A DNA stretch of 64,000 bases. It comes from Pomacea canaliculata (taxonomy: Eukaryota > Mollusca > Gastropoda > Architaenioglossa > Ampullariidae). The translations under genes were made by a program, and so were the position numbers. Where the stretch lies: the NCBI RefSeq assembly GCF_003073045.1, contig NC_037597.1, forward strand, positions 24,628,158 to 24,692,157. The letters run 5' to 3'. The notes below the pieces were generated by a model. That model saw only the letters and a list, made by a program, of their open reading frames with translations, was not told the DNA's origin and did no database searches. This document shows, in pieces, positions 43,601 to 54,700 of this stretch; within the stretch, counting starts at the first letter, position 1; the number at the start of each line of letters is the position of its first letter.

Positions 43601-46600
43601 TCAGAAGTACTATAAAATGAAGATGATTTGGTTTTGACTTCCATAGTACAGCTGGAGAGCGCACTTGAGCATCAATTTGCGATGATGGTCACTGCATTTA
43701 AAATGTTTTGGGCATTATTTAGATAGTGATCAACACATTTTAAGATTGTTTTTTTTAAGGGAATATACCTTGTTTAATCTTAATTATTTAGAAGAAATAA
43801 TGGAGAAGGCATAAAAAGCAAAATAGTAATTTGCATAGCTGTTTTTATGAATGTGCTTGTCAGACATTTTCAGTTTTGTAAGAATGCACAAGACTACGCA
43901 TAATGGTCATGACAGTAGTTCAAAGAGCAATTTGTACTGGTGAGAGTTAACAGCAGACACAGTATTGATACCGATTGATGAGAAAATATTTTGATCCATG
44001 TCAATAAACCTATTGGCTTCCTTGCTTGCAAACAGGCTTGGAGTTCATGATGGCCACGTCTGCTTTCTACTGCTCGCTGTGCAAGGAGTTTGCAGGTGAC
44101 TTGAGTGTGGCTGAGTCACATATGAAGAGCGATGAACATCATGAGAAATACAGGGTCAGTGATCAGCTAGCTTTACAATTTTGTTTTCGCTGTTTTTGGT
44201 TAGACTTTGAAAAGCATAGTAAGTCTGGCTTTGGCTGGATATAAATATTATCATCATATATGATCAGAAAAATTGGTTTTTTAACAGAATTCTCTACCTG
44301 CATGCAGCTTTTCTGATTAAGTAAATATTAGTAATTTCAATGCAGTATGACATCCTTGACTGTTCCAATTATGTTAAAGTAATGCTGGTATATTGGAAGG
44401 AAGAAAGATAATAATAATTACATTTATATAGCATCTTTCTCTAGCATCAGCCAGATTTAAAGCACTTTACATGCAGGTGTGCGAGCACACTTTTTCAGGC
44501 CAGGCATAGAATGTACTCTCATAAACAGGCATACACACAAAAATTGCATACACAATGCGCAACAAAATATAAAGTTGATTGAGAGAGTGCTATAGAATGC
44601 AATATAGGGTAAAAGACATGTAGCAAGTCATTTGGACAACTGTAATCCAGGCAAAAAATGCTCCATTCTACACCACAATTCCAGTGATTGAACAAATCTG
44701 ATATGTAGAGGGTTTTTTTTTTTGTTGTTGTTGTTGTTGATGTTGCTGCTCATATGGTTGACTACAAAATACATCTGAAACACCGCAGTGACTTTACAAG
44801 CATGTCATAAAGAGATAGCATAATATTTTAAGCCATCAGATGCTGGTTAGCATGAAGAGATTAGTATGACCATCTAGACTTGAAGCACCAGATCAGTTAG
44901 AGTTGAGTGAGAAAATTAGGTGCTTTCTCCAATGCCTGGGGCATCCTTCAATTCTGTCAAAGATGATCACCTTGTATATGCATGTGTTTCTGTTTACTTT
45001 TCTGGTATCCTTCTATCATTTCTCATCTGTTTCTCTCATGTTGTAATTCCTGAAGCAATAAAGAGCTTTACTACTGCCTTTAAACCTATAAGATGGACCT
45101 TGTATTGCTTACTTCAGAATTTATTTTACAGGAATATATTGCACAGAATCCATTCTATGAAAAGAGGTACACACTAGAACGTTCAGCCTCACTAACCCTA
45201 CAAAAGTCCAGCAGTGCTGTGTCAGATGAGGAAAGCACAGATGGAGAAGAAGAAAAACAAACAAAGCCCAAGAAGAAGTCCTCAGTATCACAGTACAAAG
45301 ATGAAAGTCACCAGACTGCTAGAGATAATCAAGAAAGGGTGAGAAAGGAATTGTTTGAGAAACAACTTGACAATTCATCCAAATCTAACGAAGCAGAAAA
45401 GCGAAAAAGTAGGGAATCTCGTGACTCGCCTCTGAAAGATATTCCAAAAACTGATGGCTGTGAAAGCCAGTCTTTGAAAGAGCCTGCCAAAACAGACAAA
45501 AAGTACATTCTCAAGGATGAAGAGATACCACTACCACAAGGCAGCAAAAGTCAAGAAAACAATTCTGAGAAAAAGGATATTTTAGCAGAAGAAGAAAAGA
45601 AGGAAGCAGACACAGAATCCAAAGGCAAGATTCCTATCAAGCTGACTGGTAAATCAGGTATAAAACCCCCTGCACCCCCACCTATTCAGTCATGGAAGGC
45701 AATCACTCGCCCAATACCAAAATCTAAGCGTTTCCAGCCAGTCAAACCCGTACCCGCAGTTGCAAGTGGAAACAGCACGCAGCCAGCACCGCTTGATGAA
45801 TTTTTGACGCTGGGGACCAAGACAAGCCAGCCACTGCCAATTGTGAAGGAGGCTTCTGCAGCGATTGTTTCAAAAGTGCTGCTGTTGGCTACCCAGCCAG
45901 TAACTTCAGCTGCCACAAAAGAAGAGCAAGCAGTGGAGCCAATGGCTGCAACTGTGCTGGGGCCACCTCCAGAACCCCTTCCTCCAGGCACTTATCCTGT
46001 GAATGCACCATCAGCATATGTTCAGCCACCTGTCCCGAGTGGCCAAGGTTATCCTGTTCCTTCTACAGGAGGGATGCCTGTTTCACTGCCTCCCATGATG
46101 AACTTGTCCATGCCTCCTCCAGTGCTGCAGCCTCCATCCATGATGCCTTGTGGTCCACCAGTTTCTCAGCATGGTTATCAGGGCCCATACCCATACTATG
46201 GCCCACCTATGATGGGGCCGGCACCTTGGCCTCCTATGATGGGGGGGCCCCTCCCATGAATGTGTGCCCACCTGCACCCCCACAGCCCCCACTGCCCCCT
46301 TACAGCTCCATTCCACCATTGCCACCAATTGGTGCACCTCCTCCACCATTGCCACCAACTAGTGCACCTCCACCACCATTGCCACCAACGAGTGCACCTC
46401 CGCCACCACCTCCGCCGCCACCTTCTCCTCCTGAAGCAGAGCAGGCAGATAAAGAAGCCATGCAAACTGTTGAACAAGAACCACCACCCGATTTGGGAGA
46501 AATAATACAGCTTAATGAGGGTGAACAACCAGCAGAAAACCAAGAACAGTTGCCTTCAATTGATAGAGAACTTCCTCAGTCTGGAAACACGGTGACTGAG

Positions 46601-48636
46601 GTGAAAGGGACAGAGGTGTTTGAGGGACATAATTTGCAGATGTCTGATGGGGAAGAGACACAAAACAATGACGAAAGGACTTGTCAGCCAGACGCTCAGT
46701 TTTCAGCAGAAGCTTTTGTGATGGAAACTGAAGCACTCCTAGCAGAAAATGCAGACACTTTTAATTTGAAGTCAGATGAGTCAACAACGGCTGATGTAAA
46801 TGCAGCAGCCATGGAAGAAGCAATTGCTTCTGCAGAAGAAGCCACATCAGCACTTGCAGAAGAATCATTATATCCTGTTGCAGAAGAATCACTGCTTGTT
46901 GCTGTGGATGAAGGAGGTGATAGGTATATAGACGAAACACCAACTGAAGATGTAGAGATGACAGATTCTTTTGCATGGAGCAAATAAATGTTAGCATGGA
47001 AAAAGTGACATCTGCTCCTCCAGTGCAAGAAGTGGTGCCTTCTGCAACAATGCCAACTGCTTTGGAAGAGACAGTACCTGTTGCCTTGAAGGATATATTT
47101 GTTGTGAGAGAAGCATTGGCATCTGTGCCCATTGAAGAACTCACACGTGTTGTCGTGGAAGACATAGTACCTTGTGCAGCATCTGAAGTTGCAAAAGCAG
47201 CAGCTGCTGAAACACCGATAGCAGAGTCAAATGCATCCTCTGCTTCTGCAGAACCCAGCACTTCAGAATTAGCCGAGTCTGTAGAAGACAAAACCACTAA
47301 GAAGTCTCCATCCCCTTCAAGACGACCAAAGACAAGGTCACAGACACGAACCTCAACCCAGAACCAAGCACCTTTGCAGACCAGGTACCAAACAAGGAGA
47401 AGTCTGAAGGCTGCTGATGTGAGTTTTCTACAACTTCCTGAGGAGGACCAAATAACAAAGGATATAAAAGAAGAACCTGTTAAACTGGTGGAAGAATCCG
47501 AAGCTACGATGGCATCCATTAGCTTGTCTCATGAGGAGATTTCATCTTCCTTTGTGGCAACATGTTCAAAGGAGGCAGCATCCTCCTCGGTTGTGGAATC
47601 TGAGGCAGATGTGTCCTCAGAGACTGAAGGTCTTCGTCACCTTTCTGTCCTTACCAGAAGCAGAAGTGCAGCAGTGGCACACATCCCAAAAGAGAGCAAC
47701 ACTTCTGTGCCAGAAAAACACTTGAAACTGCCAGAGACCACTCACTGTGTGTTAGATCTTACTAAACCTCCTGTGGACAGCAGTGTTTCTTTTGAGGATG
47801 ATGTTGAGGTGGAGTCATCTTCTAGCACAATAGCAGAAAGCCTACCAGCAGCAAACAATGAGGCCATTGCAGCACAAAGCCCAGCAAACTCAGAGGCTTC
47901 TGATGATACCATTATTGTTGAAAGTAGCGAGGCCATAAGCTCAGAGGCAGAGGCTCAGTTAGTGAAATCACATCCATCTTATGTTGAAATTGACCCCGAA
48001 GAGAGTGCACTTAATCTTACCATAGCCTCTCCTATCCTGAAAGCTGGTAGCTGCCGCAGTGTTGTGCAGACAGAGCCAGAAGACTTAAGAGCACCAGCCA
48101 TGCCACAGGACCTCAGTACTTCTGGCTGCTCCAGAAGCAGGGCTGTCCTAGACATGCCCATGGATTTGTCTGTCCGTCTTGCCACTTCCGAGTCAGCAGC
48201 CTCATTGCTGTCCATCAGCACAACCATGTCAGAAGACGTGCAGGGCTTCTCAGAGACGCAGTCTTCTCCCCCAGCCCCTATCTCTTCTTCAGACATTCTG
48301 CAGCGCACCGATTCCATGGACTCGTCAACAGTCAAAGACACACTTTTGTGTGGCACTTCAGGCTTTGGTCCCTCCTCCAGCAGACTTTCACTTGACCAGG
48401 ATCTTGCACTGGAGGCATCCCTTATGGAGGACCAGTCTGATGAAATGCCTGGCTCATCCCCAGGATTGGGGGTTGATGCTGAAGGGGATCCAGTGGATTT
48501 TTCACTGGCACCCATTGATTTTGAGGAGTTAGCTGATTTAGATGATGCCCCTAGTGCTGTTCCTGTTGAGGACAGTGGGGAGAGGGAAGAAGCTGTGGAC
48601 AGTACATACTCTGATGTGGAAGAGACAGGTGTGTAA
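37294..48636 (+). CDS. ZNF318: Zinc finger protein 318-like (6 exons)
   Basis: A nuclear protein. The vertebrate ortholog is a matrin-type zinc-finger transcription/RNA cofactor, reported as an androgen-receptor co-regulator and, in mouse B cells, needed for IgD expression. Exons: 37294-37635, 38184-41612, 41968-42123, 42265-42361, 44036-44154 and 45132-48636. Domains in order are an RG/RS-rich N-terminus with the conserved SLRITVGND, an SR repeat block, a conserved DIEDEEEFLYG-type motif, a DGHKDPLLAENLKLQEEI coiled region and two C2H2-like fingers. A conserved KIPIKLTGKSG...PAPLDEFL block, a Pro-rich stretch and a long acidic Ser/Glu-rich tail follow. The reading frame needs one extra base at five places (near 38740, 39914-39918, 41591-41596, 46241-46247 and 46969). 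With these the protein is about 2550 residues (human about 2280) and all splice phases agree. The final stop at 48634-48636 sits on a possible donor (CAG|GTGTGT), so a further 3' exon is not excluded. Confidence 0.93.
38184..41612 (+). CDS. ZNF318: ZNF318 exon 2 (large, SR-rich to coiled-coil)
   Basis: Opens DLLEDESLRITVGNDLYKKE, which matches the vertebrate 'SLRITVGND' motif. The SR/RS block spans about 38560-39200, and the conserved 'KNILESIGFNFDLSRRMQEL' and 'LRKRRRQTDGHKDPLLAEN' follow. The frame moves by one base at about 38740, again at the A5 run 39914-39918 and at the A6 run 41591-41596. In each case one added base restores the conserved reading. With the last of these the exon ends EHIL at the strong donor G|GTATGT in phase 0, as the next exon requires. 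Confidence 0.88.
41968..42123 (+). CDS. ZNF318: ZNF318 exon 3 (first zinc finger)
   Basis: Encodes EVKLKQKQATKEVPKIRYEY then FDPGSHWCRLCNVICGHMFD and FFKHLESKKHQQ. The C-x2-C...H-x5-H spacing is the matrin/U1-type finger. It closely follows the vertebrate 'YDAGNHWCKDCNTICGTMFDFFTHMHNKKH' pattern. Acceptor ttgcag, donor CAG|GTAAGA. Confidence 0.95.
42265..42361 (+). CDS. ZNF318: ZNF318 exon 4
   Basis: Encodes RLDPFERPWLIEALQKSEGK and VKEGPVQAHAIK plus one base; vertebrate ZNF318 has TLDPYNRPW at the same place. The donor AAAG|GTCATA is weak, but the phase fits the next exon. Confidence 0.88.
42362..44035. other. ZNF318 intron 4 (1.7 kb), nothing recognised
   Basis: AT-rich intron with only short unconserved open frames. 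No repeat family or RNA gene was recognised. Confidence 0.7.
44036..44154 (+). CDS. ZNF318: ZNF318 exon 5 (second zinc finger)
   Basis: Encodes GLEFMMATSAFYCSLCKEFA, then GDLSVAESHMKSDEHHEKYR. C-x2-C and H-x5-H are present, matching vertebrate 'FYCQLCEEFLGD...EQHVKGHQHNEKY'. Phase 1 in, phase 0 out. Confidence 0.95.
44407..44690. repeat. Dispersed repeat with TTTATATAGC...GCACTTTACATGC core
   Basis: Starts with AAT-rich sequence, then 'tttatatagcatctttc', 'ctagcatcagccagatttaa' and 'agcactttacatgcaggtg'. This looks like a widely dispersed invertebrate repeat motif ('TTTATATAGCGCC..AAAGCGCTTTACA'). A related fragment is at 58.03 kb. It lies in ZNF318 intron 5. Confidence 0.5.
45132..48636 (+). 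CDS. ZNF318: ZNF318 exon 6 (C-terminal half)
   Basis: Begins EYIAQNPFYEKRYTLERSAS (vertebrate 'KYVDENPLYEERRNLDR'). It continues through a Lys/Glu-rich stretch, KIPIKLTGKSG, RPIPKSKRFQPVKPVPAVAS, PAPLDEFLTLGTKTSQPLPI and a Pro-rich block of PPPPLPPTSAP-like repeats (about 46250-46430). The rest is an acidic Glu/Ser/Thr-rich tail. One-base frame changes occur at the G7 run 46241-46247 and near the T4 run 46969-46972. Both are resolved by one added base, and no other stop interrupts. Confidence 0.88.
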
Positions 48637-49076
48637 TTTTTGCTATTAGGTGAGCATTGGGAAGAACTAGATGCAGGTAACTGTCGTTTGGTAGTGTAAA
48701 TGCATTACTTGCACATGCAGCACTAATGTGTACAGTTAAAACATTTTTGAGTCAGCTTGTCTGTTCAGGAAGTTCAAATATAAAATAGTAGCATGAACTA
48801 GCAAACTTTGTCTTGGTCAAGAAACATCACATCAGATTGTATTAAACTATCTGCTTGACCTTTTGCTCTTTCTCAAAAATAGCCTTCCCCTTATTTTAAA
48901 TATTTAGAATTGATCTTAGTTGCATACTACCACAAAAGCTGGGTAGCATTTCCTTTAGATGACAAGCCATATCACATGTGAGCATGCATACAGTGTACAT
49001 TCTGTTGCAGGTCAGATGAAAGCAGATAATACTGTATAGTTCATAGATCATGAAGGTGGAACATACCAGTTGTTTC

Positions 49077-49082
49077 AATAAA
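49077..49082 (+). terminator. Poly(A) signal AATAAA, ZNF318 candidate
   Basis: AATAAA about 440 bases after the ZNF318 stop, followed by a GT-rich stretch (actgtgtgcttgc). Two more AATAAA hexamers occur at 49844-49849 and 49868-49873. Which is used cannot be told from sequence. Confidence 0.5.
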
Positions 49083-50426
49083 GAACATTCACTGTGTGCT
49101 TGCATTTATTATATGGCCATGTCGTTTTGTTTCCTTTGTTCTGTGAGTATCATTGTTGTCCAGTCATTTGGTTTTCACCGAGCAGAGTTGGTGTGAAATG
49201 GGAAGTTCTTATCCCCTTTACCATCAGAATGAATGCAGAGGAAATTGTAAATATTTGAAACTGTACGTATGCTTTGTTACCATCTTAGTGGAATGTGTTG
49301 ACAGTTCCTCTGCCTGTCTGACAGACATGGAAGTGTCTTCTAATTATAATGATTCATTCTTGAACCTTTTTTATGACACTTACTTCCCCAAACTTCCCCT
49401 TCCCTTTTTTGGAGGTGGGTTGGGGTAGTAGGTTGAGGGGAAATGGTCCAAGGAGAAAACAGGAAAGAGTTGTGTCGTAACTTTTATTTGAAACATGGTA
49501 CTTCTGATGTTAGCATTTACAGTTGAAGTCACTTAAGGTCTTAAAGTTTTACAGTATATTACATTTTTTAAAACTATCGCAGATAAGGTCGCCATGATAG
49601 TTTGTTGATGAAAATGTTAGTTCGTTCAAGCTGTGGTATCATTTAATTTTATTTCACATTTCATGACCATATTACATAAACTGTCTCCAAACACATTAAC
49701 TTTGCATCCATAACTCCACAGTTAGTGTTTTACATTAGAAAATTGCTTGTATTTTGTTACAAGCTGATAATCGTTTCAGTGACTTCAGCTGCTTGACTGA
49801 AGCCCATGTAAGATCATGTACATTGAATGTTCAGTGAATTGATAATAAAACATTTGCTTTGAATTTTAATAAAACTTACTGCACAAAGTAATTGTTAATG
49901 AACTCAAATGTGTTTGCTTCTGTAGTGCTCTGCTTTGAAGTTTAAGTTTTAATGAACAGCATGCCACCAAAACGTCTTGTAGGTTGGACTCATTTCTGCA
50001 TGCAGATCAGTCTTGTCATTAATTTGCACTGACATCTCATTCTCATTTTCCATGCATCAAAAGAAAGGGAATTTTTATGGTTACGGTGGCTGTTGTATTA
50101 CTCTGGTGTAGATGTGAGTAGCAAGTACAGATGACATGATGAGTGCAAGTAAGTTTCAGTAATGTATGAAACTCAAGCAAGTTGTGACTAGACTTTAACC
50201 TTCGCTGAGTTACCTGCCTGCCCTTGCAGAAATTGATATGAAGATATTTTATGTTGCCTGATGGCAGCATGATTTCTTGTCCTATCCTATGCATAGTAAA
50301 GACTATATCAAAGCAATGTAAAGGTTTGATTGAACTATTGTGAGCAGGTTGGCCATTAAAGCCACATTTCAACTGCCTTTATAGAAGGCATAGGTCAAAG
50401 GCATGCCACACTTTTTTTTTTTTTTG

Positions 50427-50560
50427 AGGGGTGGGTGGGACGATTGGTGTTTTACTCAGAAGCTATATCACAATAAGTCAGTCAGCCCTGTAAACAAAAG
50501 CCACATGCAGAGATGGAACAGCATGCCCGGGACAACTAACCCTCAATATATGCCATGAAT
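50427..50560 (-). mobile_element. Truncated tRNA-derived SINE
   Basis: Shares 'ttggtgttttac', 'agctatatcac', 'cagccctgtaaac' and 'cacatgcagag' with the 60.9 kb copy, in the same orientation. The tRNA-like head is lost or strongly diverged beyond the 'gggacaactaaccctca' segment. Confidence 0.65.
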
Positions 50561-51554
50561 CCCTAACAATTTCTATAAAAGATTCATGCTTTACCAATAA
50601 GAACAAAGGTATTTTAAAACCTTTTTCTCAGAAACTAAGCACTTCACAGTTGCTCTTTCCCATTCAGTTATCAAGCTGGATTAACAAGTTTCCACACAAC
50701 TGCTTTGAAATAATATTTATTGTCTACAATGTAACAGGCAGCAAAAAGCATCCAGATCCAAAGAAAGAGGCACTCTGTCACAAGAATGCATTCACCTCTA
50801 GCAGGCGGAAATCATCAAAAAATGCACCAACAACCCCCAAAACATTTCACATCAGACGCCACAAATTCATTGCTCAAATACTGCACAAACCACCGAAACA
50901 ACTCCCCTCTTTCTTTGCAATCACAATGACTGGCATTCAACAATCTCTGAAAAGGATTTTGCTGTTGCTTTTCCTATCACTTTAATATAGCAGGTAAACT
51001 GAGGTTTTCTTTTGTAAGAGGGTATCCTCAGAACACTTGTACACATGAAATGGAACCCTGAGGGTATGTGAACACTCAATGACAATGCCAGAAAGAGCCA
51101 AGGCATGGATCACAGATAATACAAAAGACATGCTTTTAGCCACACAATAAAACAAAAATATCCACAAAATATTATCTTTGATCTGAATAAAGGTGCCTTT
51201 CATGGAACTATATTTCCGTCTTTTTTTCACCATTAAAATGCTAGATAGTACATCATCTAAAGAGCCTCCAGAAATCCTGGAGTAGTTTCAATACAACTAA
51301 CATTGACAATATGACAGGTATTTCTAACACCACAATTTAATATTCAACTATAACAATACCCCATCCCTCTGCAAAACAACAACCAAGGGAAATCTCCAAG
51401 TTTCCTATAGCAGGTACCTGCATTTTGTTGTTGCATACAGAAGCGTGGCTATGGTAAATCCAGATGATGGATTTCTAAAAAAAACTGTTTACAGATAATT
51501 TCAAGATTTAATCTACAACTTTTCTTTGACAGTAACACTAAGTCACTTTTTTGT

Positions 51555-51560
51555 TTTATT
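51555..51560 (-). terminator. Poly(A) signal AATAAA, MEMO1 candidate
   Basis: TTTATT on the plus strand (AATAAA on the minus strand) about 217 bases past the MEMO1 stop codon. It is the first good hexamer downstream that I noticed. Confidence 0.4.
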
Positions 51561-51776
51561 TGAGGGGTACAATAAACCACAAGTTGTTAAAAGAAAACAA
51601 AATATTGTCTTTTAAGTTTGTTTAAATAAAGTTTTCAATATTACTGCCATACATGCAAGATATACACACAATCTAAAGTTTCACTTCGATCATTTACAAT
51701 AAATCTTGCTTGTCAGAAATGTGTAATGCAAAAGGAGTGTCTGTGCACATAAATGGAGAGTGCAAGCAAGCCAGCA

Positions 51777-54700
51777 TCAATGAATCACAAGGGCACCTGC
51801 TGCATAGCTGACTGAGGAGTCAGTTGGGCTCACACACTGGCTGGACTGTGCATACTTCAAAAATTTCATGTCCATCTTGACCCCATTGCCGTTCTGACGT
51901 AAGCAGCCTATAGCCTAGACCAAAACATTAGGCACATGTAAGTGCTAAAAACAGATAACCACTTCATTGGTCACAAATAATTAACTTATTTTTGGTGTAC
52001 TTTTCCAGGAAATTTTTGTTCCCTAAAGAAATGAGCATTATAGTAATCTACCTTGTAAATACCTATGCCAAACCAAAGAATCCCTGACATGAAAATCTCA
52101 CCTAGTTTCTCCTAAGGGCTAGTCAAAACTCATCAGTCATCTGAAAATGTTTCATAATGAATATCCTAATAACCAATGTCTGTAAAAACTAAACATTGTT
52201 TTTGAGGATCTGAGTTCAACATCTGCATTTTTGTCAACAGCTGAATGCAACTTTAACCCCTTTATTAGAGAAACTGGTGTCCAAACAACTTGACACTTAC
52301 ATTGAGCAGAACACCTATAGGGTGTCTGCCACATATAGTGTTCTGATAGTCCCTCAAGTAAGAAGTGAAGCCAGCTGGGTCCATTTGCTCGATGATGTTC
52401 ATTGCCTAAAAGGATACTGACAGTGTCAGCTTGGGATCTGCATTAAGTACTTATCTGATTACGACTAAGAACAAAAACAAAGCAAGTAGTACATGCAAGG
52501 TGTAAAACCTACTCAATGTCCACACTTGATAACCGGTATCTTGAGTTGTCTCTGACCACGTAACTTTCAGGAAGTTCATAAGACTGATGAGTGTACTATA
52601 CTTGGACGATAAGCACCTATTACTGATATTCCAACACTAAGTGACTAAAGTGCCATCTGGAAGGAAGTAAGAGGAATTAATTGGGATCTTGAAGATCACA
52701 GTTGTTTTTTGAACATGACATACAATATACAGGCACTGGAACAAACATGCTAGCTGCCTTTTAACAAAACTGAAAACAATGAACTTCCCTCTAGAAAAGA
52801 AAAACACATACCGTTTTGTCCAAGGCCTCTATAGACTGCCAAATCTTCCCACAGGATTTGTCATAAAACGTGTAGTTGAAGCGCTTGCCTGAGGGTATCA
52901 AAACAAGCATACGAAAGTTAACCTCTATTAAGCATTGATTTAAAAGAAACATTAGCAGACCAGACTGACCAAATTTCTATCTCAAGATTAGCTAGCACAG
53001 TGCAGCATCTAGAGGGTGTAGTTATCAAGCAAGGGTAAGCTGTGGGGCAATATGGGAAACTGAAGAACAAATGTTGTCTCTGTAGTTAAAACGCGGTGTC
53101 CAGACACCACAGATGTAGCTCTACCCCACAAAGCTGTGGGTAAAATTAAAGCAATGTTTGCAGGATCTACACACCACTTTGCAACTTAGAGACAAGATGC
53201 TTGCTCTTACTTTTCCCAATTAGCCCTAGGACATTTTTTCTCATTTTGTAACTACTGCCCTAGGTGCTTACAAAATACTTCAATAAAAACACATGTAGAA
53301 AATGTAATTTCTGCACCATTAGTGACTGGAGAATCCTACACTTTATCACAGATCTAGCGCTCCGATTCCTCAACATTTAGAGGGAAAGAACTATTTTTTT
53401 AACTCAAGAAAATGCACATGTCACACACATTTAGAAGATTTTTTAACAAACAAAAAATCAGAAAAGAATTTTTTAAAGCCAACTGCCCCTCAATTTCCAT
53501 AAAAGTAACAGTCATGCAAGACTTCATATGAGAGTTTACCCCAGTGACAGAAATCCGATGAAACCACAAAAAGATTTTCTGGATCTGCAAGGTAGCTGCT
53601 GAGGATGGCTCCATACTGCTGCTCTTTTTCTGGTGATAATGAGCCAACTAGAATTGGTATGATGGTGAACTGATTTCTGCGACTGAAAGATATCCCCAAA
53701 ACATCAAGAGCAGTCACACAAAATCTCTTTAAAATTGTATATAAAAAGCATTGGATTCTTCATAAACCAGATGAATATTCTGCTGAAGAAGCTTGATCAG
53801 TTCTGTAAATCAATTTTTTTTTTAAATGCTGCTTATAGTTGTTAATCTTTCTTAACAAGACAGATAAAGAAAAATCAAGTCTGGAAAAGTATTTTTCATG
53901 TAAATACTTTGCCAAACTTAGTCAAATGTGGATTCATATTTCTTCAGTCAATGGGACTTAGCGGACTATAAAGCTGCAAGTAGACTGTAATGCAACAAGC
54001 ACAGGGAAAACAGCTCAGTGACCGTTAGAGTGATAAAGAGTGGTTCAGGAGCTGTGGAAGGAAGGGCCAAAAACCCCTCTCTTGCAGTATCCACTGGAGA
54101 AGATTATCTATGACAGTTTGACAATGAGGTTGCTAGAGAGAACAATGTATCTACAACAGTTCGAAAATGAGGATTCTGAAGAGAATGATGAATACAAAAG
54201 TTGAAGCTATATCCTCACCTTTCCATGACCTTTGCAATATAAGGCAGGTGCATCTCTATACTATGTTCAGCTTCATCCGTGCCGAGGGACATTGTGTCAA
54301 AAGCACCAGTTGCATAGAGTTTCTCATAAACTTCAAACAAACAGAAAAGCTACTTATCAAACAAACAAAAATGTGCAGACACACTAAAAGATAGAGACAG
54401 TTTTTTTCTGAAAACTGAAAAGTGAAATTTTTATTTCACCATCTGAAAGTACCAGCAAAGACCTATATCTATGATAGACAAAGTTTACAATGTGGACTAA
54501 TACAAGACAGTTTCAGAAAAATTAAGTCACAATTAAGATATTCTCAAAGCCTCTAAGTTCAATTGGCTTCCATCATGTTTCTAACCTATAGAAATAGTGG
54601 AAGGGTGAGGGGAAGGATGTTATCTGCATGTGTGTTTCTGAACTTGAATGAAGCATAAATACGTTTCATACAGAAGTTTACGGCAGTCCTCATAGAAGAA

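Larger units (their letters stand above)
48637..51776. other. Tail-to-tail intergenic region between ZNF318 and MEMO1
   Basis: Presumed 3' UTRs of both genes. It is AT-rich, with plus-strand AATAAA signals (49.08, 49.84 and 49.87 kb), a truncated SINE at 50.43-50.56 kb and a minus-strand poly(A) hexamer at 51555-51560. The short open frames have no similarity I can name. Confidence 0.65.

Noticed and set aside
37294-48636. ZNF318 as a pseudogene or as several separate genes
   Set aside because: Protein similarity to vertebrate ZNF318 continues across every break, splice sites are intact, and only one-base deficits rather than scattered stop codons are present.
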